64,000 nucleotides of DNA from Verrucomicrobiales bacterium (GTDB taxonomy: Bacteria; Verrucomicrobiota; Verrucomicrobiia; Limisphaerales; J093): the NCBI GenBank assembly GCA_015075445.1, contig JABTUJ010000022.1, forward strand, positions 82,352 through 146,351. The letters run 5' to 3'. This document shows positions 29,506 to 38,880 of this stretch, one piece after another. Both the position numbers and the translations under genes were made by a program. A model generated the notes under the pieces. It had not been told where the DNA came from and did not search any database. It worked only from the letters and a program-made list of their open reading frames with translations. Position 1 is the stretch's first letter. Each line of letters starts with the position of its first letter.

Positions 29506-31390
29506 CCCATGTCGTTCGACGCCCCCACCCGGACCCGCCTCGCCGCGTTCGTGCGCGACGCGCGCGAACTCCTCACCGCCGAGTTCACCCAGAAGTTCCA
29601 GGAACTCTACGGCATCACCGCCGACGGCCGGCAAGCGCCGATGGAACAGCTTGCCCATCTCGACGAGAACGGCCGCGCCACCGCCACGCTGCTGCGCGAG
29701 CGCATCGCCTACCTCGTGCGCTCCCACCCCGAGGAAGCCGGCGGCCCTGCCGCCGCCGTCGCCCGCCTCGCCCGGGAGCAGGCCTTCACCGTGCTCAACC
29801 GCCTCGCCGCCCTGCGCCTGGCCGAAAAGCGCGGCCTCATCCTCGAATCCGTCGGCAAAGGCTACCAGTCCACCGGGTTCCGCCTCTACGAAACCCCCGC
29901 CTGCACAGGCCTGGGCGACGCCTACCACCGCTACCGCCAATACCTCTTCTGCCTCTTCGACGAGCTGGCCCTCGACCTCGGCGTCCTCTTCAATCGCCAT
30001 TCCCCGCTCGGCCTGCTCTTCCCCCGCGAAGCCTGCCTGCTCAGCCTCCTCGACCAGCTCCACGCTCCCGAGCTCGACCCCCTTTGGGCCGAGGACGAGA
30101 CCATCGGCTGGATCTACCAGTATTACAACGACGAGGCCGAGCGTAAGAAGATGCGCAAGGAATCCTCCGCGCCGCGCAGCAGCCGTGAGCTGGCCGTTCG
30201 CAATCAATTCTTCACCCCGCGCTACGTCGTCGAATTCCTCACCGATAACACCCTCGGCCGGCTCTGGTATGAGATGCGCCAGGGCGAAACCAGGCTCAAG
30301 GAGCAGTGCCGTTACCTTGTAAGTCGTCCAACCGAAATCTTCCTGAACCCCGGCGAATCCGCGCCCGAAAGCGCCAAGGCTGGTGAGAATCTCTCGCAGG
30401 AAGAGCTGCTCCGGCAGCCCGTCCACATCCCGCATCGTCCGCTCAAAGACCCGCGCGAAATCCGGCTGCTCGACCCGGCGTGCGGCTCCATGCACTTCGG
30501 CCTCTACGCCTTCGACCTGTTCACCGTCATCTACGACGAAGCTTGGGAAATCGCCCACGGCCCGGACAACGCGGCGAAGTCCGCCGGGACCTTCGCGCCC
30601 TTCGTCGCCTTCACCGCTTCCTTTCCCGACAAAGCCGCGTTCCTCCGCGAAGTGCCCCGCCTCATCGTCGAGCACAATCTCCACGGCATAGACATCGACC
30701 CGCGCGCCGCGCAAATCGCCGGGCTGAGCCTCTGGCTGCGCGCCCAGCGCGCGTGGCACCAGGCCGGCGTGAAGCCCGCCGACCGGCCCCGCATCACCCG
30801 CTCGAACCTCGTCTGCGCCGAGCCGATGCCGGGGGAAAAGGAGCTGCTCCGCGAATTCGTCGAGCAGCAGTTCCCTGCCGGCGAGCGGCCCGCCTTTGCC
30901 TTCCTGCTGGATAAGATTTTCGACCGCATGACCCTCGCCGGCGAGGCCGGCTCCCTCCTCCGCATCGAGGAGGAAATCCGTGCCGCCATCGCCGAGGCAC
31001 GCGCCCTCGCGCAAAGCCAGTCCGCACCCCGGCAGGCCCGGCTTTTCCCCAGCGACGAACGGTCCGAGCAGGCCGAGTTCGACCTGCGCGGCCTGAACGA
31101 CGAGCAATTCTGGCAGGCCGCCGAGCAGCGGATTTACGACGCGCTCGAAGCCTACACCGAGCAGGCCGCGAACGGCGGCGGATTCCAGCGCCGCCTCTTC
31201 GCCCACGACGCCGCGCAGGGCTTCGCCTTCATCGACCTCTGCCGCAAACGCTACGACGTGGTGGTGATGAATCCGCCTTACGGTGCTGCTACCGAAACAA
31301 CCGACGACTGGATTCGAGAGGTGTATCCAGACAACTGTAACGACCTCTACGCAGCCTTCTCGCAACGAGCATTCGAGATGACGGTATCTA

Positions 31391-33225
31391 GAGCCCGTCC
31401 CAGAAGTCCCTGTTTCCGGATGGGAGACGATAGGAGAGGAAGGAGAGTGAGCCTGGTATAAGCCATCATGACAGCTCGGGCACGCTTTCGGCCCGACACC
31501 GCTATGGGTTGTGGTTTTTCCAGACTTCTAACGACACGGCTCCGCCGAGCCTTGCACTCCCATCAGCCAGACTACTGCCTAAGCCGCGTCGCGCTGCTGC
31601 TCCGCCGACGCCGCCACCCGCTCCATCCGGGCCAGCACCCAAAGATTGTGGGCCAGCACACTCCAGCTTACCCCCAGCGCCCGGTGCTCATACCCCTTGG
31701 CCCGCAGCGGCCGCCCCAAGAAGTCATTCTTCAGAATCCCAATCCGCCCCTCGGTCTGCGGCCGCCGGCGCTGGATCTTCCCAAACCGAGCCCCATGCCG
31801 ACGGCGCTGCAATTCCGCCACCCCGCGCGGACACAGCCCGTTGAAGAGCCCCGCCTCCGCCAAGAGCGCCCGGTTGGCCTTGCAGTCAAAGCCGCGGTCC
31901 CCGCCCACCGCTTCGAGCACGCCCGCCGGCAGCCAGGACTGCAGCCGTTCCAGGCTCGCCGGCAACTGCCGGCTGTCCGCCGGCGCACTCTCCTGGTAGA
32001 GATGCCAGTCCACTACCAGGCCCTGCCGCTGCTCGGCCAGGAAGAGCGTGTTGCCAAACTCCACCGCCGCCCCGGCCTTGCCCCGCACGATCACGTGCAG
32101 ATCGCCCTCGTAGAGACTCAGGATCTTGTCCGCGTTGGCCACCGGCCGCTCCCCGATGATCCGCTCATGGGCTTGCCGGACCGCCCGGGGCAACTGCGCC
32201 AGCACCCCGTCGATTCGGGCCAGCACCTGCTCGGCCTGGGCCCAGGTCCAATCCGTCTCCTGCCAATGCGTGTCGAGCAGATCCCGATGCCGGCGAGCGT
32301 GTTGTCGCACCACCCGGCTCAGGCGCTTCATCTCCCGCAACACCCGCTTGCGCGCCCGCTTCGCGTCGGCCCGTTTGCCCGCCTGCACCATCGCGATGCA
32401 CTGCTGGTTCATCGCCCGCAGAAACTGCTCCGGGGCCGGCATCCGGCGTTTGAGCCCGTGTGCCCGGATCAGGCCGGTGGCCTTCATCAACGTCCGCGTC
32501 GCGTCCCGCAGCAGCACCCAGTCCACGGGGAAATGGATGTCCGCGGCCACACACGTGCTGTCCATCCACACCGTGTCCAGTTCCAGTTCGTTGGCCAGCC
32601 AGAGCCGGTTGAACCCCGTGGTGGCATCGGTCTCCCGCGCCGCCTGCACGAGCCGGCGGACCAGGGCCTGCACCTGCGCCTCCGGCAGCCATTGGAAGTA
32701 GCGCGCCAACTGGCTCTTGCTCGGCACCCGCACTTCCTCCAAGCGATCCACCCCGCAGAACCACTGGAAGAGGGCGCACTCGGCCAGCCGACGGCTCATC
32801 CCCCGAAAGTCCTCGCCCAGCAAGCGCTGCAGCACGTTGCAGCGCAGCGCCTGGGCACTGGTGCGCTGATACTTCGTCTGCTCGTGCGTCGTGGGCACCC
32901 GCTCCGGGTCTCGGGCCAGCCATCCCGCCAAACTGCGCTCCACAAAGAGCGCTTCGACGCCGCTGAGTCGCAGGAGTTCATCGATCCGGCGCAGCTCGGC
33001 TTCGAAGCGTTGATAGTCCACATTTCCCCGGACCGTGGGAAGGACTGGACGAAGTTCGCCTTGCAGCGGTATGATCTGGGCCATCGGGCGTTGGTTCATT
33101 GTATGTCTGACAAGAGCATAACGCACCGATTTCGGGCATGGGAGCCTTTTCTGGCTGCTATGCCCGTTTTTCTTTGGCGCAGCGCCTCAATACCCACGGG
33201 CCTCTCCTTCCGCTGGGACAAGCTC
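31391..33225 (-). mobile_element. IS element, copy 1 (in pglX), 1835 bp
   Basis: Bounded by imperfect inverted repeats GAGCCCGTCCCAG (left) and, read inward from the right, GAGCTTGTCCCAG (11 of 13 match). Flanked by a 6-bp direct repeat TATCTA at 31385-31390 and 33226-33231. Carries one transposase gene. As far as I can compare by eye it is essentially identical to copy 2 at 38881-40715 but in the opposite orientation. Confidence 0.93.
31579..33099 (-). CDS. DDE transposase of IS copy 1
   Basis: 506 residues from ATG at 33099 (a GTG nine codons upstream is also possible). Likely DDE residues: Asp in 'VWMDSTCVAAD', Asp in 'AVGGDRGFDCKAN', Glu in 'RRPQTEGRIGILKN'. The N-terminal 'DFRGMSRRLAECALFQWFCGVDRLEEVRVPSKSQLARY' resembles the DUF772-like region of IS4/IS5/IS1182-type transposases. 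I cannot fix the ISfinder family; the layout (one ~500-residue DDE protein, ~1.8 kb) fits the ISNCY/ISDol1-like group. It appears intact, so the element may still be mobile. Confidence 0.85.
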   Translation of the reverse strand: MNQRPMAQIIPLQGELRPVLPTVRGNVDYQRFEAELRRIDELLRLSGVEALFVERSLAGWLARDPERVPTTHEQTKYQRTSAQALRCNVLQRLLGEDFRGMSRRLAECALFQWFCGVDRLEEVRVPSKSQLARYFQWLPEAQVQALVRRLVQAARETDATTGFNRLWLANELELDTVWMDSTCVAADIHFPVDWVLLRDATRTLMKATGLIRAHGLKRRMPAPEQFLRAMNQQCIAMVQAGKRADAKRARKRVLREMKRLSRVVRQHARRHRDLLDTHWQETDWTWAQAEQVLARIDGVLAQLPRAVRQAHERIIGERPVANADKILSLYEGDLHVIVRGKAGAAVEFGNTLFLAEQRQGLVVDWHLYQESAPADSRQLPASLERLQSWLPAGVLEAVGGDRGFDCKANRALLAEAGLFNGLCPRGVAELQRRRHGARFGKIQRRRPQTEGRIGILKNDFLGRPLRAKGYEHRALGVSWSVLAHNLWVLARMERVAASAEQQRDAA

Positions 33226-35370
33226 TATCTACGCGCGGGTCAGTTGGAGCGATTACCTCCAAGACTTTCCTTTATTCAAAACGGCTTCGCGAGTTTCGGA
33301 AAACGTTGGCAGACTCGCGACACCGCCTTGACCTGCTAATCGACTTTGGTCTTGGGGTTCTCGACGCGATGGTTGAAACAGCCGCGTGGGTTGCGCGCGC
33401 AGACCCACCAAAGCAAACGGCGTTTTGGGATTGGACGCGAGAGGACAAGATAGCCCTCAGCGACAAGGCACTTGCGCTATTGTTCGGTGAGGAACGCCAG
33501 CCGCCAACCTTGGCTCCTCTTGAGCAATTCCGGGTTCTACCTTTTGGTCTCTTTTCATATTGGTGCCCGCCCGAGGTGCTCGTTGCGGTATCACACTTGC
33601 ACTCGTTCGAGCCGAAATTCGGGGAATCCGTCAAGGGTCTTACCACATTCGACGACTTTCGATTTATCCGTCTCATGTGGGAAGTTGCTTACGACGCCAA
33701 GCAGGCCGGTGAATGGCGTTATATCGCAAAGGGCGGCGGCTGGTCCCGATACCACAGCGAATCGGCGGTTCTGATGGACTGGAGGCACAACGGGGAGATT
33801 CCGCGCCAGAATGAATTGAAGAACTACGGAACGGATGCGCGTTCCAAGCAGAGCATTTCATTCTGGTTCCGTCCCGGACTGACCTACTCCGAAGTCAGCA
33901 GCCTCGGCTTTTCAGTTCAGCCACAACAAAAGGGCAATCTTTTCGGTGGTTCGGGATTTTGCATATTCCCTCACGAAACGAGTGAATTGGCGTTCTGGCT
34001 CGCCTTCTTCAACAGCCGACCGGTGTTCGCACTCATGGCGATGTTCTCGACGGACAGACACTGGAATTCAGAAATGCTCGCGTGTCTTCCGATTCCAGAT
34101 TTCGGCTCTGCGAAGGCGCAGCTCATCGACCTTGGCACGCGACAATTCGCCTTGGCTCGCAAAGACGCAGAACTTTCCGAAACGGCGGCTGAGTTCGTCA
34201 GGTGCGTGAGTAGCAGTGAGGGGTTTGACGAGAAGACGTTCAACAAGAAGCAGGCTGAGATTGATGGCATTATCTCGGCGGCCTACGGCTTCATGCCTGC
34301 GAGCATGGAGGTCCTTGAGGAAAAATATAGCCTTCCGACCCACCGTAGCGAAACCGCGCACGAGCCCGCTTCTGTGGACGCAATTTCCTACGCCTTTGGC
34401 TGCGCCTTCGGCCGCTGGGACATCCGGTATGCCACGGGCGACCGGCCGGCGCCGGAGTTGCCGGACCCGTTTGCGCCGCTGCCGGTCTGCCCGCCCGGGA
34501 TGCTCCAAGGCGACGACGGCCTGCCGCTTTCGCCCGAAGCCGGCCGCCGGCTGCGGACCGAGGGCCGTTACCCGCTCGACGTGGCTTGGGAAGGCATCCT
34601 CGTGGACGACCCGGAGCACCCGCTCGACCTCGAACGCCGCGTCCACACCGCCCTCGCCGTGCTCTGGGGCGACCGCGCCGACGCGCTGGAACACGAAGCC
34701 TGCGCGCTGCTCGGCGTGCCGACGCTGCGCGAGTGGTTCCGCCGCCCCTCCGGTTTCTTCGCAGACCACCTGAAACGGTACTCGAGGAGCCACCGCCAGG
34801 CCCCCATCTACTGGCCCCTCTCCACCGCCAGCGGCAGCTACACGCTGTGGCTCTACTACCACCGTCTGAACGCCCAGACGCTGCACCGCGCCATCGCCGA
34901 CTTTCTCGACCCGAGGATCAAAGGCCTCGAGCACGAGATCGCCGCCCTCCGCGAGCGCCCCGACGGCGGTGGCCGCAAGATCGGCGACCTGCTGGACTTC
35001 CAGGACGAACTGAAAGCCCTCCGCACCGAGTTGGAGCGCGTGGCCAAACTCCCCTGGCAGCCGAACCTGAACGATGGCGTGCTCATCACCGCCAGCCCGC
35101 TCTGGAAGCTCTTCCGGCTGCCCAAGTGGCGCAAAGACCTGGAAGCCTGTTGGAAGGAACTTGAGCGGGGCGACTACGACTGGGCGCATCTCGCCTACAC
35201 CATCCGTCCCGACCAGGTGCGTGAGAAGTGCAGAACCGACCGCTCCCTGGCCACCGCCCACGGCCTGGAGGAGATCTGCACGGTCCAGGCCCCAGCCAGG
35301 AGGACTAGGAAGTCCAGGAAGGCGAGCCAGCAATTGGAGATGGAGGCGACGGATTGAGCGGCAGGGTGGT

Positions 35371-37032
35371 ATGAAGTCCCACTGCATCGCCATCCGAGCC
35401 CGGGGCGTCCGCCAGCTCTTGAAGCATGTCGAGCAAGGCCGTTTCGCGATCCCCAAGTTGCAGCGCGAGTTCGTCTGGGACGGCCCGAAGGCGGCGAAGC
35501 TGTTCGACAGCATCCAGGCCCACATGCCTATTGGCGTGGTCATGGTCTGGGAGACGCCCCGCAGCCAGCGGCTGTACCTGCGCCAGAAGTACCACGTCCT
35601 GCCGCCCTACAACCCCAGGAACGCGAAGGTGTGGTTCCTGATTGACGGCCAGCAGCGCGTCTCGGTGCTGCACAAGGTCCGGGAGGGCGGCTGCTTGACG
35701 AACGCGCGGGGCAAGGAGATCGACTTCAACCGGGTCGTCTTCGCGCTGGACGGCGGTGTGGACGGCCAGGTGATCCTGTATCGCAAGCCCCGGCCGGGCG
35801 TGTACGAGCCGCTGTCGGCGGTACTGCATCCGCACTGGCGCAGCCGCCTGAGCCACCTGGGCCAGCGCGCGCTGGAACGCGTGCGCAAGTGCCGCGACCG
35901 CATCCTGCGCTATCCCATCCACCTGATGTGCGTTCAGGCCCCACTCGAGACGATCCGCGAGAGTTTCCTGCGCATCAACACGCAGGGCATGAAGATCACC
36001 ACGGCCGACGCCATCATCACCCGGGCCGAAGACTTGGACTTGCGCGACATCCGGCACGAGGTTCGTGAGCACGTGGATCCCGCCTTTGGGATCATCTCCG
36101 AAATGCCCATCCTCTTTGCCATGGCCGCCGCCCGGGGCGCCAAGGAGGCCCGGGGCCAGGCCCTGCGCAAGGTCATCACCAACCTGGAGCGCGAGGCGCG
36201 CAACAACCCGCAGCTTCGCAAGTCCCTCGCCAACGACTGGCATCGCCTGAGCGTTTGCTTCGGCAAGGCGGTGGATTACCTGCGACAGAACTTCTCGGTC
36301 GTCTCCCTCGACTACCTCTATTCCGACTACATGCTGGCGGTCCTGGCCCTGTTCTTCTACTGGAACGGCCAGGGCACGAGTGCCCGGCAGAAGGAGCAGA
36401 TCCGGAAGTGGTTCTGGGCCACGGCCGTAGGCAGCCGGTATTCCGGCAGCAAGTTCCTGAGCTGTCTTCCGAAAGACCTGCGGGACTTCATGCGCCTCGC
36501 GGAGCAGCCAGGCGCGCGACTGAGTTTCTCCCCGGAGGTGGACAAGGTCGACGTGCGAAAGTCGCTGTATGCATCCCGTGGAGGCATCACCAGCGCCTTC
36601 TACTGCCTGCTGCTCCGGCGCCGCCCGGTGAGCATCATGGACGACGGGTTGGACGAGATTCCCATCGACCGCTACGCCACCCGCGCCAACCGGAAGGACC
36701 GGCACCACATCTTCCCGCGGGCCGTGCTTGCCGGACTCGGACTGCCGGCCAGCCACTACAACAGCATCGGCAACATTTGCCTGCTGACCGCGGAGGAGAA
36801 CCAAGCCATCGGCGCCCGGCGTCCCCGCTTGTACCTGGGCGAGACCGCGGCGAACGCCGGCTATTTCAAGCGCAAGATGGCCCGTCACCTCATTCCGGTT
36901 GCCGACGACAGCGGCGTCTGGTTGCCGAATGCGAAGACGGGCTTCCGTCAGTTCCTCCGCGAGCGGATTGATCTCATTTGTCGTGAACTGGAGCGGGAAG
37001 CCGGCATCCGGTTGTTTCGCAAAGACTTGTGA
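35371..37032 (+). CDS. DUF262/HNH protein in BREX operon (GmrSD/BrxU-like)
   Basis: 553 residues. The N-terminal DUF262 domain has 'GRFAIPKLQREFVWDGPKAAKLFDSIQAHMPIG' and 'FLIDGQQRVSVLH' (DGQQR is the hallmark nucleotide-handling motif of GmrS/ParB-like DUF262). The C-terminal part has 'RKDRHHIFPRAVLAGLG...YNSIGNICLLTAEENQAIG', an HNH motif of the DUF1524/GmrD type near residue 444. These are the two halves of GmrSD type IV restriction enzymes, which cut modified (for example glucosylated) phage DNA. It starts 13 bp after pglX. In Escherichia fergusonii the type IV enzyme BrxU sits at the same position between pglX and pglZ. Cutting of modified DNA by this protein is inference. Confidence 0.85.
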   Translation: MKSHCIAIRARGVRQLLKHVEQGRFAIPKLQREFVWDGPKAAKLFDSIQAHMPIGVVMVWETPRSQRLYLRQKYHVLPPYNPRNAKVWFLIDGQQRVSVLHKVREGGCLTNARGKEIDFNRVVFALDGGVDGQVILYRKPRPGVYEPLSAVLHPHWRSRLSHLGQRALERVRKCRDRILRYPIHLMCVQAPLETIRESFLRINTQGMKITTADAIITRAEDLDLRDIRHEVREHVDPAFGIISEMPILFAMAAARGAKEARGQALRKVITNLEREARNNPQLRKSLANDWHRLSVCFGKAVDYLRQNFSVVSLDYLYSDYMLAVLALFFYWNGQGTSARQKEQIRKWFWATAVGSRYSGSKFLSCLPKDLRDFMRLAEQPGARLSFSPEVDKVDVRKSLYASRGGITSAFYCLLLRRRPVSIMDDGLDEIPIDRYATRANRKDRHHIFPRAVLAGLGLPASHYNSIGNICLLTAEENQAIGARRPRLYLGETAANAGYFKRKMARHLIPVADDSGVWLPNAKTGFRQFLRERIDLICRELEREAGIRLFRKDL

Positions 37033-37093
37033 TACAGGAATACCCCATTCCCATCGCCGTCGGAATCCACACTTCGGATGTTTGTGTGGTTTT

Positions 37094-37117
37094 ATGCGAT
37101 TTCTCCGTATATCGCAT
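37094..37117. promoter_or_regulatory. Palindrome upstream of rloA
   Basis: ATGCGAT-N10-ATCGCAT, perfect 7-bp arms one helical turn and a half apart, 36 bp before the rloA start, in the AT-richest part of a 121-bp gap (37033-37153). Looks like an operator, giving the rloAB pair its own control inside the BREX operon. Confidence 0.45.
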
Positions 37118-37153
37118 GGACAAAGTGCGTTTCCAGTCCTAGTCTAGGCCGTC

Positions 37154-38443
37154 ATGTTGATCGCCTTTTCAGTCGAGAATTTTCGGTCCATTCGCGATCT
37201 CCAAACGCTTTCGCTGGCGGAACCCCGCACGGACCATCACTTGGAGTGGAGCAACGTGATCGAGAATGGCAACCGTCGCCTGCTCAAGACGGCCGCCCTC
37301 TTCGGCCCCAACGCCTCCGGCAAGTCCAACGTCATCAAGGCGTTGATCTGGCTGCGCCAGTTCGTCCTCAACTCCTCGAAAGAAGGCCAGGCCGGCGAGC
37401 CGATTTCCGCCCAACCCTTCCGGCTTTCCACGGCCACCGAGGCGGCCCCCTGCCACTTCGAGATCGAGTTCGTTCAGGATACTTACGAGTTCCGGTACGG
37501 CTTCGAGGTCACGTCGGCGCGCGTGGAATCCGAGTGGCTTTTCCGCAAAGCCCCCACCGCCAAACCGGCGAAGCTCTTCACTCGCGAGCGCCAGCGGTTC
37601 GACATCTCCGGCGAGTTCTTCCGGGAGGGCAGGGGCTTGGAGGATCGCACCCGCGAAAACGCGCTCTTCCTCTCGGTTTGTGCCCAGTTCGCCGGACCGC
37701 AATCTGAGAAGATCATTGAATGGATGGGCCGGATGCGGCCGGTCTCCGGTCTCTCCGAGCGCAACTTCTTCAACTTCACCGCTAAACGCCTCCGCAATCC
37801 CGAACACCGAGCTCGATTGCTAGAGTTAGCTCAAAAGGCCGATTTGAACATTTGCGCCCTCCGCAGCGAGGTCGAGGAGCTGACCGAGCTCAAGCTGCCC
37901 GCTGAGATGCCCACGCACCTCCGCGACCGGTTGCTCGCGCAGAAGCTGGTCGAAGCCGACATCAAGACGACTCACGAAAAGCGCGATGCTGAGGGCAAAG
38001 TCGTGGGTCGCGTTGAGTTCGATCTTGAAGAGGACGAGAGCCAGGGCACCCAGAAGTTCATCGCCCTTTCCGGTCCCATCACGCACATCTTGGAGGAGGG
38101 GCTTATCCTCATCGTAGACGAGTTGGAGGCCCGCCTCCATCCCAAGCTCACACAGGCCATCGTGGATCTCTTCCACAGCCCGGTGAACCGGAAGAACGCC
38201 CAGCTTATCTTCGCAGCACACGACGTCACCCTGCTTGAGCCTGAGCGATTCCGCAGGGATCAGGTCTGGTTCACAGAAAAGGACGCGCAGGGAGCCACCG
38301 ACCTGTATTCACTGGCAGAGTTCGATCCGCAGGAGGTCCGCGCGGATACCAAGTTCTCCCGCCAGTATCTCCTGGGCCTCTTCGGTGCCGTTCCACAACT
38401 TGCTCATTTCCAAGAAGCTGCCGCACATGCCACCAGCCAATAG
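37154..38443 (+). CDS. rloA: RloA-like AAA/ABC-type ATPase
   Basis: 429 residues. 'LIAFSVENFRSIRDLQTLSL' is the usual start of AAA15/OLD-like chromosomal ATPases; Walker A 'FGPNASGKSNVIKAL' begins near residue 49; Walker B 'GLILIVDELEARLHPKL' near residue 315; the final 'LIFAAHDVTLLEP' is the switch region. With rloB (overlap 17 bp) it forms the RloAB/AbiL-like two-gene pair, an ATPase plus a TOPRIM-like RloB nuclease, thought to be abortive-infection-type defence. It is intact, but its partner is disrupted by an IS. Confidence 0.85.
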   Translation: MLIAFSVENFRSIRDLQTLSLAEPRTDHHLEWSNVIENGNRRLLKTAALFGPNASGKSNVIKALIWLRQFVLNSSKEGQAGEPISAQPFRLSTATEAAPCHFEIEFVQDTYEFRYGFEVTSARVESEWLFRKAPTAKPAKLFTRERQRFDISGEFFREGRGLEDRTRENALFLSVCAQFAGPQSEKIIEWMGRMRPVSGLSERNFFNFTAKRLRNPEHRARLLELAQKADLNICALRSEVEELTELKLPAEMPTHLRDRLLAQKLVEADIKTTHEKRDAEGKVVGRVEFDLEEDESQGTQKFIALSGPITHILEEGLILIVDELEARLHPKLTQAIVDLFHSPVNRKNAQLIFAAHDVTLLEPERFRRDQVWFTEKDAQGATDLYSLAEFDPQEVRADTKFSRQYLLGLFGAVPQLAHFQEAAAHATSQ

Positions 38444-38880
38444 ACAGTGGGACCGCGGCCGAAAACCTCCGGCACGCCGCCCGCTTCGTAGGATTCTCAT
38501 TCTCTGCGAGGACACGAAGAGTTCGCGCGACTACTTGGATCAATTCCCGCGGGACAGGAGACAGGTTCAGATCGAGTGCATCGGCACTGGAATGAACACC
38601 GCTTCGCTGATGGAGGAAGCACTGGATCGCAAGCGGCGAGCGGAGTATGCCCACGCGCCCTATGAGGCCATCTGGGTCGTCTTCGACAAGGACGACTTCA
38701 GCCTGCAGAGCTTCAACCGCGCCTTTGACCTCGCGCGCCCGCACCCTGCAGTCCGGGTCTGCTGGGCCAACGAGTGCTTTGAGTTGTGGTACCTCCTGCA
38801 TTTCGAGCTCCGCCAGACCTCTACCGCCAGGAGGGCCATCTGGGCCAAGCTCGCTGAGCATCTGCAAGGCCCCTACAATA

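Larger units (their letters stand above)
29509..35357 (+). pseudogene. pglX: BREX adenine methyltransferase PglX, split by an IS element
   Basis: Two parts, 29509-31390 and 33232-35357. Joined (IS plus one TATCTA copy removed) they give 1335 codons in one frame with no stop: '...AFEMTVS|TRGSVGAITSKTFLYSKRLREF...'. The SAM site 'DPACGSM' is at 322-328 and the catalytic 'NPPYG' at 588-592, both in the first part. The second part holds the target-recognition-like region. PglX methylates a non-palindromic adenine motif on the host DNA and is also needed for defence. As it stands the first part would end about 24 codons into the IS (stop at 31459-31461), so methylation should be lost. The lesion is clean, hence recent and in principle reversible. 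Confidence 0.92.

Noticed and set aside
31468..33339. Open frame antisense to the IS transposase (also 38821-40638)
   Set aside because: Proline/arginine-rich antisense frame of a GC-rich transposase gene; the sense frame has clear DDE motifs.
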